In this document: positions 26,234 through 35,267 of the stretch, one piece after another
How positions within the stretch are numbered: the first letter of the stretch is position 1
How the letters are laid out: the number at the start of each line of letters is the position of its first letter
Origin: an uncultured Flavobacteriaceae bacterium
Lineage (GTDB): Bacteria; Bacteroidota; Bacteroidia; Flavobacteriales; Flavobacteriaceae
DNA: 64,000 nt
NCBI GenBank assembly: GCA_937959395.1
Contig: CALGLR010000035.1
Span: 16,561-80,560 of the forward strand
Reading direction: 5' to 3'
Position numbers and translations under genes: made by a program
Notes under the pieces: model-generated
Database searches by the model: none
The model's input: the letters and a program-made list of their open reading frames with translations, nothing else
Told to the model about the DNA's origin: nothing

Positions 26234-27034
26234 TTAACTTTTTGTACTGTATTGTTCTAATTGTTTTTCTATATCCTTTGATAAATCATCCGAATCTTTT
26301 AAAAATTCAGAGTCTGGATACGCTTTTTTAAAAGCATTAAAATAAGACTTAGCCGTTTCAAGACGTTCTTTCTTTTTTCGTTCAACACTTTTTGTTCCTA
26401 ATAAATGAGCCGAATTATATCTGTAATATAATGCTTCTTCTCTAAAAGAAGACCCAGGAAAGTCTATTATAAAATTATCGAAAGAAGAAATTGATGCCTG
26501 ATAATCTCCTATAGTATTATATTGTTTGGCTGTACTAAACGCTTTCTTTTCTAATTTAGTCTGTAATTCCTTAACCAAAGCGTTAGCTTGTTCTAAATAT
26601 TCAGAATCTGGATAAACATTAATAAACGTTTGCAACTTAGCTAACGCATCATTTGTTTCGGTTTGATCTTTAGAGTATACTCTAGATAAGAATGAATAAC
26701 TTTCTGCACTTTTAAATAGCGCTTCTTCTACTTTTTCACTTTTAGGATAAGATGTCGCAAAACGATCAAACTGATAACCCGCTACATAATGGTCTTCCAT
26801 TTTATAAAATGTATTAGCATATAAATACATTAGTTTTTCTGCTTGTGGTTTCCCTCTATAATTAGGTACTATTTGAACAAATAATTTATTTGCTTTAGAG
26901 AACTTCCCTTCATTATATAACGCCTCTCCTAGTTTAAACTTTGTAGAAATATCTTCAGATTTCAAAGCCTTTTGATATTCATTACAAGCGCTTAAACTTA
27001 TAAATAATAATAAAATGTAAAAAATGTTCTTCAT
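26234..27034 (-). CDS. bamD: outer membrane protein assembly factor BamD
   Basis: A 266-aa lipoprotein of the BAM complex, which inserts beta-barrel proteins into the outer membrane. I start at the ATG at 27034 (MKNIFYILLLFISLSAC); the frame begins four codons earlier with TTG but that adds nothing expected. C17 is the lipid-modified Cys. TPR-like repeats run from about 30 to 260 (for example KFKLGEALYNEGKFSKANKL and YPKSEKVEEALFKSAESY). It heads the bamD-rpoZ-coaBC-DUF4835 operon. Confidence 0.92.
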   Translation of the reverse strand: MKNIFYILLLFISLSACNEYQKALKSEDISTKFKLGEALYNEGKFSKANKLFVQIVPNYRGKPQAEKLMYLYANTFYKMEDHYVAGYQFDRFATSYPKSEKVEEALFKSAESYSFLSRVYSKDQTETNDALAKLQTFINVYPDSEYLEQANALVKELQTKLEKKAFSTAKQYNTIGDYQASISSFDNFIIDFPGSSFREEALYYRYNSAHLLGTKSVERKKKERLETAKSYFNAFKKAYPDSEFLKDSDDLSKDIEKQLEQYSTKS

Positions 27035-27141
27035 AATTTTTAACAAGATGCAAAAATAAGTTATTAAAATGGATTTTAAAAATATAATTTATCGCTAAAA
27101 TAAGCCTTACAACATGGTATACATTAGAGATTTGGTATTCT

Positions 27142-28065
27142 TTAACTTTTTATTTGTTCTATTTTATCAAAAAGATCATAATCTAATACCATCTTACCGT
27201 CATTATCATAAAAGTAAGCTGGTATAAATTTGCAATCTACTTTTAGTTCTTTTAGCTCATAAGAATGCATTTGATGCACTTCTTGACTAAACGATTCATC
27301 ATAATAACTCACCATTGATAAAAGTTCTCCGTTTAGATTAGCTAACTCTTCTTTATCAATCTCAAACAAAGGGCTTTCTTCTGTTATTTCATGAACCACT
27401 GTCCATGTGGTTGGCAAATAAGTTATTGTGTCCCTTTCTAAATTAAGTGTAAAAAAAGATCGTGTATAATCACCAGCATTATTAAGCTTATTAAGTGACA
27501 GTGTTACAGAGATCTTAGGTTTAATCATCACTGTAGATCGATTATTAACCAACCTAAACATAATGGCTTTTGTATGATTAAAATCTCTTAAAACAATGTT
27601 TTTACTAAATCTTATAGATGCTTTCGGTTTTGAAAACCGCCCATAAATTAAACCTGTTAAAAAAGAAAACATTACTAAACCAAGAAAAGCTTCAAAAGAA
27701 GAAACAATTCCACTCCAAACACTATTTGGAGCCATAGCTCCATAACCCAATGTTGTTAATGTTTGCGATGAGAAAAAAAACGCATTCAAAAAATCATTAA
27801 ACAAACTATTTGAGACGGAAGTAATTTCTTCCACCCCAATTAATAAATAGATTAAAGCAAATAATGTATTTATAGTTAAAAAACCAATGGCTGCAAGGCT
27901 AAAAAAAGAAAGCCAAGAACTATTTAGCAAATAATGATAGGTTTCTAAAAATTTCTTAGAACTATTAATACGTTTAATATTAAAAGTACCATCATTATTA
28001 ACCATTCTTGTGGCATCTTTATTAGAGGACGCTCCAAAACCAGGGTCTTTAATTTTTCTTGCCAA
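27142..28065 (-). CDS. inward-rectifier (KirBac-type) potassium channel
   Basis: A 307-aa channel with two TM helices (about 50-77 and 118-142), a pore loop with the filter TTLGYG at 104-109, and a C-terminal cytoplasmic immunoglobulin-like Kir domain starting at RFSKPKASIRFSKN. The slide-helix region before TM1 (KFLETYHYLLNSSWLSFF) is also typical. The start is TTG at 28065. It abuts dapA (2-nt gap) and is probably co-transcribed with dapA and DUF6913. Kir domains usually gate in response to ligands or lipids; none is known here. Confidence 0.92.
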   Translation of the reverse strand: MARKIKDPGFGASSNKDATRMVNNDGTFNIKRINSSKKFLETYHYLLNSSWLSFFSLAAIGFLTINTLFALIYLLIGVEEITSVSNSLFNDFLNAFFFSSQTLTTLGYGAMAPNSVWSGIVSSFEAFLGLVMFSFLTGLIYGRFSKPKASIRFSKNIVLRDFNHTKAIMFRLVNNRSTVMIKPKISVTLSLNKLNNAGDYTRSFFTLNLERDTITYLPTTWTVVHEITEESPLFEIDKEELANLNGELLSMVSYYDESFSQEVHQMHSYELKELKVDCKFIPAYFYDNDGKMVLDYDLFDKIEQIKS

Positions 28066-28066
28066 A

Positions 28067-28945
28067 TTATATCGTTGCTACAATTCTTTTAATTTTATTT
28101 TTTAATTCTTGAGTTGCTTCCACTAAAGGCAGTCTAACCGTATCTTCACATAAGTTTAAAGCTTCCAATACCGCTTTTATTCCTGCTGGATTGTTTTCAG
28201 AAAAAATTAAACCAATAGACTCCATAACCTTATAGTATATCTCGTAGGCCTCTTTGCTTTTCCCTTCTAGTCCTAAACTAATCATTTTTGAAAATTGCTT
28301 AGGAAGACCTTGGCCTATAACCGAAATAACTCCTGCTCCACCTGCTAAAACAACCCCTAACGCTAAATCGTCATCTCCAGATATAATTAAAAAATCGTCT
28401 GGCTTGTCTCTTAATAGCTTCATGTATTGTCCCATATTATTTCCCGCTTCCTTTACGGCAACAATATTTTCAAAATCATTAGCTAATCTTATCGTTGTTT
28501 CTGGCAACATATTAGACGCTGTTCGACCTGGTACATTATATAAAATTATAGGAACTGGACTTGCCGCAGATATAGCTTTAAAATGCTGATATATTCCTTC
28601 TTGAGTTGGCTTACTATATGCTGGCGAAACTGATAATATTCCAGAAAACTCAGAAAGATCAGTGCTTTTAATTTCATCTATTACTGCCTGTGTATTATTC
28701 CCCCCTATTCCTAAAACTAGAGGTAAACGCCCTTTATTAGCTGCACTAATTGTTTTAATAATCTCTTGTTTCTCAGTTTTAGAAACAGTAACACTTTCGC
28801 CTGTTGTTCCACTAATTACAATATAATTTATACCGTTATCTATAGTATAGTTTACGATAGCTGCTAAGGCTTCATGATCGACACTTAAGTCTGATTTAAA
28901 AGGTGTTACAATAGCAATACCTGTGCCTAAAAAAGGTGCATTCAT
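28067..28945 (-). CDS. dapA: 4-hydroxy-tetrahydrodipicolinate synthase
   Basis: A 292-aa TIM-barrel aldolase that condenses pyruvate with aspartate semialdehyde in the lysine/diaminopimelate pathway. The Schiff-base lysine is K165 in VAVKEA. Y136 in ILYNVPGR and T47-T48 in GTTGE complete the catalytic proton relay. Length is normal. It sits between the DUF6913 and KirBac genes (2-nt gaps on both sides), all in one operon. dapF, of the same pathway, is at 52441-53214. Confidence 0.95.
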   Translation of the reverse strand: MNAPFLGTGIAIVTPFKSDLSVDHEALAAIVNYTIDNGINYIVISGTTGESVTVSKTEKQEIIKTISAANKGRLPLVLGIGGNNTQAVIDEIKSTDLSEFSGILSVSPAYSKPTQEGIYQHFKAISAASPVPIILYNVPGRTASNMLPETTIRLANDFENIVAVKEAGNNMGQYMKLLRDKPDDFLIISGDDDLALGVVLAGGAGVISVIGQGLPKQFSKMISLGLEGKSKEAYEIYYKVMESIGLIFSENNPAGIKAVLEALNLCEDTVRLPLVEATQELKNKIKRIVATI

Positions 28946-28947
28946 TT

Positions 28948-29466
28948 TTAAAATTTGTTAAGTATTTTTAAATATTTGATAAGTTCGTTAGTAAAGGTTT
29001 TAATGTCTTTAATATCTGTTTTTATTATTAAATCATTAAAACGTTCGTCCGTTTGCAAAACTCCAACTTTTAATTTTGCATTAGACGCAGCAGTAATAAG
29101 CTTTAACTCTGTATTCTCTTTTGTGTAGTAACTTATTAATAAATCAAAATCGGCATCAATAAATTGTTTCAAATCTTGGTTTTTAATGACATCTTTCCAA
29201 CCAAAATCTTTAGGGTTATATATAGCATCCCACATTCCACTCTCACTATTTACATCTTCAGTAAAAGCTATAATATTAATTTTATTTGATTTAATTTCTA
29301 TATCTGAAGCCAGTACTTTGAATCGATCGAAATCATCTTTTTCATCAAAACTAAAAACCACACCTAAGCTTTGAACTTTTCCTTTAGAGGAATGCACAAC
29401 ACGATTTTTGAGCCTTTTCTCAATATACTTTTTATTAGATTTTTCTTTAAACCCTTTTAAAATCAT
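28948..29466 (-). CDS. DUF6913-type conserved flavobacterial protein
   Basis: A 172-aa cytoplasmic protein with a basic N-terminus ([19 protein letters not shown]) and an alpha/beta body ([29 protein letters not shown]). It matches the small flavobacterial family usually found just upstream of dapA. No catalytic motif is visible and no function is known. It opens the DUF6913-dapA-KirBac operon and diverges from the 5'-nucleotidase genes. Confidence 0.75.
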   Translation of the reverse strand: MILKGFKEKSNKKYIEKRLKNRVVHSSKGKVQSLGVVFSFDEKDDFDRFKVLASDIEIKSNKINIIAFTEDVNSESGMWDAIYNPKDFGWKDVIKNQDLKQFIDADFDLLISYYTKENTELKLITAASNAKLKVGVLQTDERFNDLIIKTDIKDIKTFTNELIKYLKILNKF

Positions 29467-29487
29467 TTATCTTTACAATCTTTCGCA

Positions 29488-29495
29488 CAAAAGTA
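29488..29495 (-). promoter_or_regulatory. candidate -7 promoter element for the DUF6913-dapA operon
   Basis: Reads TACTTTTG on the minus strand, a full TAnnTTTG match, 21 nt before the ATG at 29466. It lies 11 nt from the opposing element at 29507-29514. Confidence 0.5.
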
Positions 29496-29506
29496 GCAAA
29501 ACAACT

Positions 29507-29514
29507 TATATTTG
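29507..29514 (+). promoter_or_regulatory. candidate -7 promoter element for the split 5'-nucleotidase genes
   Basis: TATATTTG is a full TAnnTTTG match, 25 nt before the ATG at 29540. It also supports starting that gene at 29540 rather than at 29408 inside the divergent gene. Confidence 0.5.
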
Positions 29515-29539
29515 TTTGCTTAAATATTCAGGTTTAACA

Positions 29540-30298
29540 ATGAATTTCAAATTATTTGCATTTATTTTCACTTTACTAAGTTTTTTTAGCTGTAAACAAG
29601 ACTCTTACCAGCTTACAAAAATAGAAGGAAAACAATTATCTATTTCAGATAAAATCCCTGTTGATTCTGTTATAGAAAACTTTATTAAACCTTATCGGGA
29701 GCATGTAAACATAGATATGGACAGCGTTTTAGCCTATGCACCTGAAACCTATTCGAAAAAAGATGGACTATACAATACAGCTTTAGGAAACTTAATGGCC
29801 GATATTGTTTTTAAACAATCTAATCCTGTTTTTAATAAAAGAACAAAAAAAAACATTGATGCCGTTTTATTAAATCATGGAGGCATACGATCTATTATTT
29901 CTAAAGGAAAAATCACAACTAGGACTGCTTACGAAATTATGCCTTTCGAAAACAGTATTGTTGTAGTTGCACTTAAAGGGAACCAAGTTATAGACATGGT
30001 TACTTTTTTAAGCAAAGCGAAAACAGCGCACCCAATAAATGGGATACGTCTAGTTTTAGACAAAAACAACAAAATAGAAACCGCTCTAATTGGAAACAAA
30101 CCCATAGAAGCGTCTAAAACATATTACATTGCAACTAATGATTATTTATATAATGGCGGTGATAAAATGAATTTCTTCAAACCTAATGATAGCGTCTACA
30201 AACTAAATTATAAAATTAGGAATGCCATGATTGATTTTTTCAAAAAAACTGATACTATTAGACCAAAAAGAGATAATCGTTTTATACAATTAAATTAA
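29540..30298 (+). CDS. 5'-nucleotidase C-terminal domain lipoprotein
   Basis: A 252-aa lipoprotein corresponding to the C-terminal substrate-binding domain of UshA-type 5'-nucleotidases. The start is ATG at 29540, which gives a clean lipoprotein signal (FTLLSFFSC); earlier in-frame starts overlap the divergent gene. LLNHGGIRS near residue 115, then YEIMPFENSIVV and ATNDYLYNGGDKM, are the base-stacking and domain hallmarks. The metallophosphatase domain is not here but in the next gene, one base downstream. Together they probably form a two-subunit nucleotidase in the cell envelope. Confidence 0.9.
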   Translation: MNFKLFAFIFTLLSFFSCKQDSYQLTKIEGKQLSISDKIPVDSVIENFIKPYREHVNIDMDSVLAYAPETYSKKDGLYNTALGNLMADIVFKQSNPVFNKRTKKNIDAVLLNHGGIRSIISKGKITTRTAYEIMPFENSIVVVALKGNQVIDMVTFLSKAKTAHPINGIRLVLDKNNKIETALIGNKPIEASKTYYIATNDYLYNGGDKMNFFKPNDSVYKLNYKIRNAMIDFFKKTDTIRPKRDNRFIQLN

Positions 30299-30299
30299 G

Positions 30300-31214
30300 A
30301 TGAAAAGACGTCAATTTATTCAAAAAACATCTGCGGCTCTAACTCTAGCTACTGTTGCTAATTTTGGATTGCAATCATTTTCAACTGTTTCGAAAACAAA
30401 ACACATTACTATACTTCACACCAATGATGTTCATAGCCATATTGATGCATTTGCTTCTAACGCAGCAAAAAACGCAAATCTTGGAGGTATAGCTAGACGC
30501 GCTACACTTATAGATCAAATAAGAAAAGAAAACCCTAATACATTATTATTAGATGCTGGTGACATTTTTCAAGGCACACCTTATTTTAATTATTATGGTG
30601 GTGAATTAGAGTTTAAGTTAATGAGTAAATTAAAATATGATGCCGCGACTATTGGCAATCATGATTTTGACAATGGCATTGATGGTTTATATGCACAGTT
30701 ACCTCATGCTAACTTTAGTTTTCTATCTGCAAATTACAATTTTGAAAACACCATTTTAAACACTCACGTTAAGCCTTACAAAGTATTCATAAAAGACGGA
30801 TTAAAAATAGGCGTTTTTGGAATTGGCATTAGATTAGAAGGTCTTGTAAACTACGAACTTTATAAAGAAACCCAATATCTTGACCCTATAGAGATTACTC
30901 AAGATATGACTAGAATACTTAAAACAGAAGAGAAATGCGATCTCATTATTTGTTTATCTCATTTAGGATATTATTATAAAAATTCAAAAAAAATTAGTGA
31001 TATAAAACTAGCTGAAGCCACAAAGGATATTGATTTAATAATTGGAGGACACACGCATACTTTCCTACCCAAACCAACAGTTGTTAAAAATAGTGATGAA
31101 AAAAATGTATTGGTAAACCAAGTAGGATGTTATGGAATTAATCTAGGGAGAATTGATTTCTTTTTAGATAATAATAAAGATAAAACAACAAATGGCACTT
31201 CTATAATCGTATAG
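30300..31214 (+). CDS. 5'-nucleotidase-type metallophosphatase, exported
   Basis: A 304-aa calcineurin-like phosphoesterase equal to the N-terminal domain of 5'-nucleotidase. The N-terminus MKRRQFIQKTSAALTLA carries a twin-arginine-like signal. Metal ligands are visible in ILHTNDVHSH (D43, H45), LLDAGD (D88), IGNHDFDNG (N120, H121) and GGHTHTF near residue 250. It completes the enzyme split with the upstream gene. Its last 14 nt overlap the convergent membrane-protein gene. Confidence 0.92.
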   Translation: MKRRQFIQKTSAALTLATVANFGLQSFSTVSKTKHITILHTNDVHSHIDAFASNAAKNANLGGIARRATLIDQIRKENPNTLLLDAGDIFQGTPYFNYYGGELEFKLMSKLKYDAATIGNHDFDNGIDGLYAQLPHANFSFLSANYNFENTILNTHVKPYKVFIKDGLKIGVFGIGIRLEGLVNYELYKETQYLDPIEITQDMTRILKTEEKCDLIICLSHLGYYYKNSKKISDIKLAEATKDIDLIIGGHTHTFLPKPTVVKNSDEKNVLVNQVGCYGINLGRIDFFLDNNKDKTTNGTSIIV

Positions 31215-31998
31215 CAAAATCTTGCATTGCTGCCTTTTGTTTCTCCACTTCTAATAATCTTTTTTTCTCCAATTCTAAATCTTCGGCTACCAATTGCTTT
31301 TGATAGATAAAGCTGAACATAAAATACAATCCTAGAGTTGTTAATATTACATCCCCTATTTCAAAAATTATACTGGACATAAAAAAATGATTCAAAGTGT
31401 ATTGCGTATCAGAAAAAATAAAACTTAATGCCATAGCTGTAAACAAAAAAGATTCTTTTAACCCATCTTGATTAAAAGCTGCAAATGATGTAAAACCTAA
31501 AATAATAGATATAAAACAGTACACATAAATTATATATTCTTGTAAGACTTCATTTATATTACCAATAATTATATTAACAAACACTACTGTAAGAACAATA
31601 TTTATAAGCAATACAATCATTAAATAAAGATTTGTAATCTCTTTAAACTTAAATCGTTTTAACCTTAAAAGGCTATAGTAAATTAATCCAAAATAAGCGA
31701 ACAATAAAAGAAACTGAGGTAAATATTTAAAAAATTGATTAACTATATATAAATTAGATTCATTAAATGCATTAGCAAATGAAGAAGCAAAAAAGAAAAA
31801 CACAACAACTTTAAAGAAAGTAGAAATTTTCACTTTGAGGTAGTAAAAAAAATAAACAAAAAGAGCAACAACTATAAAGCTATCTGTTAAAGTAGCTATA
31901 AAATTAGATTGATTTAGTTTTCCAAAAAAACTTATACCAACCAACACTAATAGCAATACAAATAAAACCTCTTGCTTTGTTGTTTTTATTAATTTCAT
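31201..31998 (-). CDS. YhhN-like multi-pass membrane protein, paralogue 1
   Basis: A 265-aa membrane protein with about eight hydrophobic helices. It belongs to a six-member local family. The shared signature is a penultimate-helix motif: here ESFLFTAMALSFIFSD, with an acidic residue inside the membrane, as in YhhN/TMEM86 lysoplasmalogenases (...SD). Unlike the others it has a charged C-terminal coiled tail (EDLELEKKRLLEVEKQKAAM). It is the last gene of a three-gene operon that begins at 33570 and overlaps the convergent phosphatase gene by 14 nt. Relation to YhhN is inferred from helix pattern and acidic positions; function is unknown. Confidence 0.75.
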   Translation of the reverse strand: MKLIKTTKQEVLFVLLLVLVGISFFGKLNQSNFIATLTDSFIVVALFVYFFYYLKVKISTFFKVVVFFFFASSFANAFNESNLYIVNQFFKYLPQFLLLFAYFGLIYYSLLRLKRFKFKEITNLYLMIVLLINIVLTVVFVNIIIGNINEVLQEYIIYVYCFISIILGFTSFAAFNQDGLKESFLFTAMALSFIFSDTQYTLNHFFMSSIIFEIGDVILTTLGLYFMFSFIYQKQLVAEDLELEKKRLLEVEKQKAAMQDFAIRL

Positions 31999-32007
31999 GA
32001 TTTATAA

Positions 32008-32757
32008 TTACGATACAAAGACCAACTCTTTATTAGAACTCTTTTTATCCTTTTTTACTTCAATTATATATTGAAACATAAAATATAGTCCAATACCATT
32101 TAAAACCTTAGCCATTAAATTAAACGAAAATTCTGGCAAATAATAAGTGTTTATATAATACATAACCTCAGAAAACATAAAACTAAAAGCTACAAAAAGA
32201 AAAAGTATAGATTCTTTTTTTCCTTCTTCTATAAAAGTAGCAAAAGACACAAATCCTAATATAAGCAATACACAAAATTTAACCACAAAAAACACAATTT
32301 CAAACTGATCAATCATATTGCCTTTTAACGCGTTAAAAAGCACTACAACAAAACCAATATTTACCAAAAACACCAGTATTAAGCAAAACCCCATAACACT
32401 TCTATAATTAAATGTTTTAAAATTTTTAATTGCTATGCTTACAAGTCCGATCATTCCTAAAAGCAAAGAAATAGCATATAATCGATTACACATAAAACCA
32501 TCATTAAAAGCAGCAAAAAAGCTACTTAAAAAGAATAGTAACACTATTAACTTATGAAGCAAAGAGAACTTAGCTCCTTTTATCATACTGTACAACAGAA
32601 ATATAGGTATTAGAATTATGTTTGCCATTTTTACTGTAAAATTAATAGATCCATATTGAGTTAAAAGACTAAAAAAAGCAAGCAAAATCAATGCGCTAAC
32701 AAACATAATTTGTGGCATACTATTTAACTTGTGTAATTTATTCTTTAATGTTTTCAT
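32008..32757 (-). CDS. YhhN-like multi-pass membrane protein, paralogue 2
   Basis: A 249-aa, seven- to eight-helix membrane protein, closest to paralogue 1: FLSSFFAAFNDGF matches FFASSFANAFNES of paralogue 1, and KKESILFLFVAFSFMFSE matches its SD helix, with Glu in place of Asp. It lacks the KRFxxH motif found in paralogues 3-6. It lies 10 nt upstream of paralogue 1 and about 30 nt downstream of paralogue 3, so it is the middle gene of the operon. It ends in a short basic tail (VKKDKKSSNKE). Confidence 0.72.
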   Translation of the reverse strand: MKTLKNKLHKLNSMPQIMFVSALILLAFFSLLTQYGSINFTVKMANIILIPIFLLYSMIKGAKFSLLHKLIVLLFFLSSFFAAFNDGFMCNRLYAISLLLGMIGLVSIAIKNFKTFNYRSVMGFCLILVFLVNIGFVVVLFNALKGNMIDQFEIVFFVVKFCVLLILGFVSFATFIEEGKKESILFLFVAFSFMFSEVMYYINTYYLPEFSFNLMAKVLNGIGLYFMFQYIIEVKKDKKSSNKELVFVS

Positions 32758-32787
32758 GAATATTTTCCTTTTTACAAATTTTAATTA

Positions 32788-33570
32788 TTAAGCATCTTTA
32801 ACATCTACGGTAGAAAAAAAACCTTTTTCTTTATTTATAGATTTTGACATCGATTTTGATTTGTTTCCATATGCAACATATACGACAAGCATTAAAAAGC
32901 CTACAGATAGCAATACGGTATAAACCAAATCTAGCAATCCTTCTCTAGCCATAAAATAATAAGCTGTTTGCACCAATTCTGAAAACACGATACATAAACA
33001 CGCTATAAATAACAGAAGTGATTTTCTAGTATCATGATATAAATAACTTAAAAGAGAAAAAATTAAGACTAAAATTATCGCTAAATTATAAACTGTGGCC
33101 AATACATATTCCATCATTGGCATAGAAGCCAATCCATGGTGCTTTAGCATATTATCTAAAGCATAGATTAAATAAAAGCCAAAAAATATTAGAACAATGG
33201 AATGTAAAGAAAAGCGCTTAAATAACAATTTTAAATTTATTTTAGAAACAATAAAATAAAGCAATCCGAAATATGATATTATATAAGACAATGTTCCTAA
33301 ATATATTATAGTCATTCCAAATTTCTTGAGCAATCCATAATTAATCGCTAAAAACAATAATACTTCTGCAACCAAAAAAAATAATAGAAAAACGATAAAA
33401 AATAAATTTTTATCTTTTATTTTAATGATATAGTACGTTAGCGACAGCGGAAAAATTAATACCCTTGCATAATCACCAAAAATACCAATATCTATTGTTG
33501 CACTAATTAGAAAAATAACACACAACAGCGCTATTATACCTAATAACAATCCCTCTTTTAAATGTTTCAT
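32788..33570 (-). CDS. YhhN-like multi-pass membrane protein, paralogue 3
   Basis: A 260-aa membrane protein. I start at the ATG at 33570 (MKHLKEGLLLG), because the promoter -7 element at 33598-33605 leaves the upstream ATG at 33600 outside the transcript. It has the full local signature: ARVLIFPLSL near TM2, LFFLVAEVLLF, KRFSLHSIVLIFFG, and YLYHDTRKSLLLFIAC followed by IVFSELVQTAYYF. The paired acidic residues (AE, SE) occupy the positions of the YhhN family aspartates. First gene of the operon 33570-31201, behind a promoter that has a near-twin at 35463. Confidence 0.75.
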   Translation of the reverse strand: MKHLKEGLLLGIIALLCVIFLISATIDIGIFGDYARVLIFPLSLTYYIIKIKDKNLFFIVFLLFFLVAEVLLFLAINYGLLKKFGMTIIYLGTLSYIISYFGLLYFIVSKINLKLLFKRFSLHSIVLIFFGFYLIYALDNMLKHHGLASMPMMEYVLATVYNLAIILVLIFSLLSYLYHDTRKSLLLFIACLCIVFSELVQTAYYFMAREGLLDLVYTVLLSVGFLMLVVYVAYGNKSKSMSKSINKEKGFFSTVDVKDA

Positions 33571-33597
33571 AAAAGTGTTAATTACATTTACACAATA

Positions 33598-33652
33598 CAA
33601 ATATACACATTTTATACAATTAAACGAATAAAAATGCTTTTAATCGATAAAA
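33598..33652 (-). promoter_or_regulatory. operon promoter with TTTTATCGATTAAAA upstream element (copy A)
   Basis: On the minus strand a -7 element TATATTTG (33605-33598) lies 28 nt before the start of paralogue 3. The 17-bp motif CTTTTAATCGATAAAAT (plus-strand 33637-33653), centred on ATCGAT, lies 44 bp upstream of the centre of the -7 element. Aligned with the promoter at 35463-35520, the two 58-bp regions match without a gap, with the same motif at the same distance. A degenerate second site (ATTCGTTTA) sits where copy B has its second ATCGAT. This is likely a binding site for a shared activator. Confidence 0.6.
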
Positions 33653-33790
33653 TACATGTATATTAAATATAATATCCTATGTGATTTCACAAACAATACA
33701 CATTACAGAGAGATATAACTTAACAAAAGTTAAATAATTAAGATTTAAAAAGAAAAAACGCTCTAAGAGCACTATAGCATAGTAAGTAGA

Positions 33791-34546
33791 CTAATCGTCT
33801 AATAAATCGATCTCTCTTCGAAGACCGCTACCTTTATTTTTATACAAAATAAACATTAAGATAAAGAAATACCCCATAACCAAAAATATTGAATACATCT
33901 TATTTAACACTTCTAGTTTTTCTATATAATAGTAAGCCACCTGTACCAATTCTGAGAAAACAATAAACATACAAGCTAAAAAAAGTAAAAGCGATTTTTT
34001 AGTGTCACGATATAGATAATACACAAAAGAAGTAATTAACACTAGAATAAACAATGTATTATATAAAATATCATACATCCAATAGACTAAATTAAAACCT
34101 CTTGTTTCCGGCCACAGCATCGAATATATAGAAATAAACAAGTAAGCTCCAAATGACAATAAAATAATTAAATGTATACGAAAACGCTTAATCACAGGTT
34201 TAAAATTCATCTTTTTAAATAAAAAGACAAGCAAACTTAAATATGCCAAGCAATAAAAAGGAGTACCCGCATAATAAGCAAAGAACGGATATTTTTCCAA
34301 AGTAAAAAAAGCACATTCAGCTAAAGCATAAAAAATTAAAAATAAAGCAAAATACAATTTATCCTTCCTATTACCAACAATAAAAAAAGCGACTAATAAC
34401 AATGGAAAAATTAAAACCCGAAGATAAGTAACCAACTTAGCATATGACATTAATGAGCCATAAACAAAACCAATTACTATTATTAAAAATAGCGTAAGAA
34501 CAGTACCTTGTATGTATTTTTTATCTTTCACTAAACTATTAAGCAT
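33791..34546 (-). CDS. YhhN-like multi-pass membrane protein, paralogue 4
   Basis: A 251-aa membrane protein of about eight helices with the same landmarks as paralogues 3, 5 and 6: LRVLIFPLLLVAFF, FYALAECAFF, KRFRIHLIILLSFGAY, and YLYRDTKKSLLLFLAC then IVFSELVQVAYYY. Its ATG overlaps the end of paralogue 5 by 8 nt, so translation is coupled. It is the last gene of the operon that begins with the 55-residue peptide at 35434. The 190-nt gap after it holds the promoter of the next operon. Confidence 0.75.
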   Translation of the reverse strand: MLNSLVKDKKYIQGTVLTLFLIIVIGFVYGSLMSYAKLVTYLRVLIFPLLLVAFFIVGNRKDKLYFALFLIFYALAECAFFTLEKYPFFAYYAGTPFYCLAYLSLLVFLFKKMNFKPVIKRFRIHLIILLSFGAYLFISIYSMLWPETRGFNLVYWMYDILYNTLFILVLITSFVYYLYRDTKKSLLLFLACMFIVFSELVQVAYYYIEKLEVLNKMYSIFLVMGYFFILMFILYKNKGSGLRREIDLLDD

Positions 34547-35267
34547 TTATTAAATTTACTTCTAGATCTATTGATCTTGTTTTATCTCCATAATTAAAAT
34601 AGAAGAATAAGAAACAAAACCCTACAGTTAACAAAAAAGAATAAAGTACGTTAAACAATGACCTTATCTCTACCACATATGCAACTTGAACCAACTCTGA
34701 CAAAACAATACACAAACAAGCCAAAAAAAGAATTAAAGCCTTTTTTATGTCATGATATAAATAATTTATTAAAGAAAAGACAAGCACTAAAATGAATAAC
34801 ACATTATACACACTATATAACACATAATCAACAAGTTTATTATCACTTATTTCAGATTCAGGTAATTCATCTAAAGCAAACAATAAATACCCACCAAACA
34901 AAAACAATATTATTAAATGTATAGGAAATCGTTTCAAAATTTTAGAAAACTGCATTTTAAAAAGAATAAAAGTCAACATAAACCCATAAGCAAAACTATA
35001 AGACACATTACCAACGTAATAAGATAAATCTGAATAATCTAGATAGAAAAATGTAGTTTCTGCTATTGAATAAAAAACCAAAAACAAAGCAATTAAAAGG
35101 CTCTTATTTGCCTTCCTAGTGTAATAATAAACTAACAACGAAGGCACCACGAAAGATCTAACATATTCAGAAATAGAATCATAACCAAACATGACACACC
35201 CTAAATACACCAAACAAGTGAGGAAAAATATTACTATTGTTATTTTGTTTAAATAAAGCTTCATCAT
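34539..35267 (-). CDS. YhhN-like multi-pass membrane protein, paralogue 5
   Basis: A 242-aa membrane protein with the local signature: VRSFVVPSLLVYYY, FYSIAETTFFY, KRFPIHLIILFLFGGY and YLYHDIKKALILFLAC then IVLSELVQVAYV. The acidic residues in helices 3 and 7 are both Glu. Its ATG overlaps the stop of a 55-codon ORF by one base (TAATG), and its own end overlaps paralogue 4, giving a tightly coupled three-gene unit. The tail carries the acidic stretch DLEVNLINA. Confidence 0.75.
   Translation of the reverse strand: MMKLYLNKITIVIFFLTCLVYLGCVMFGYDSISEYVRSFVVPSLLVYYYTRKANKSLLIALFLVFYSIAETTFFYLDYSDLSYYVGNVSYSFAYGFMLTFILFKMQFSKILKRFPIHLIILFLFGGYLLFALDELPESEISDNKLVDYVLYSVYNVLFILVLVFSLINYLYHDIKKALILFLACLCIVLSELVQVAYVVEIRSLFNVLYSFLLTVGFCFLFFYFNYGDKTRSIDLEVNLINA

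Noticed and set aside
29408..29539. N-terminal extension of the 5'-nucleotidase C-domain lipoprotein
   Set aside because: The added residues overlap the divergent DUF6913 gene and precede a clean lipoprotein signal; the -7 element at 29507 also places the transcript start after them.
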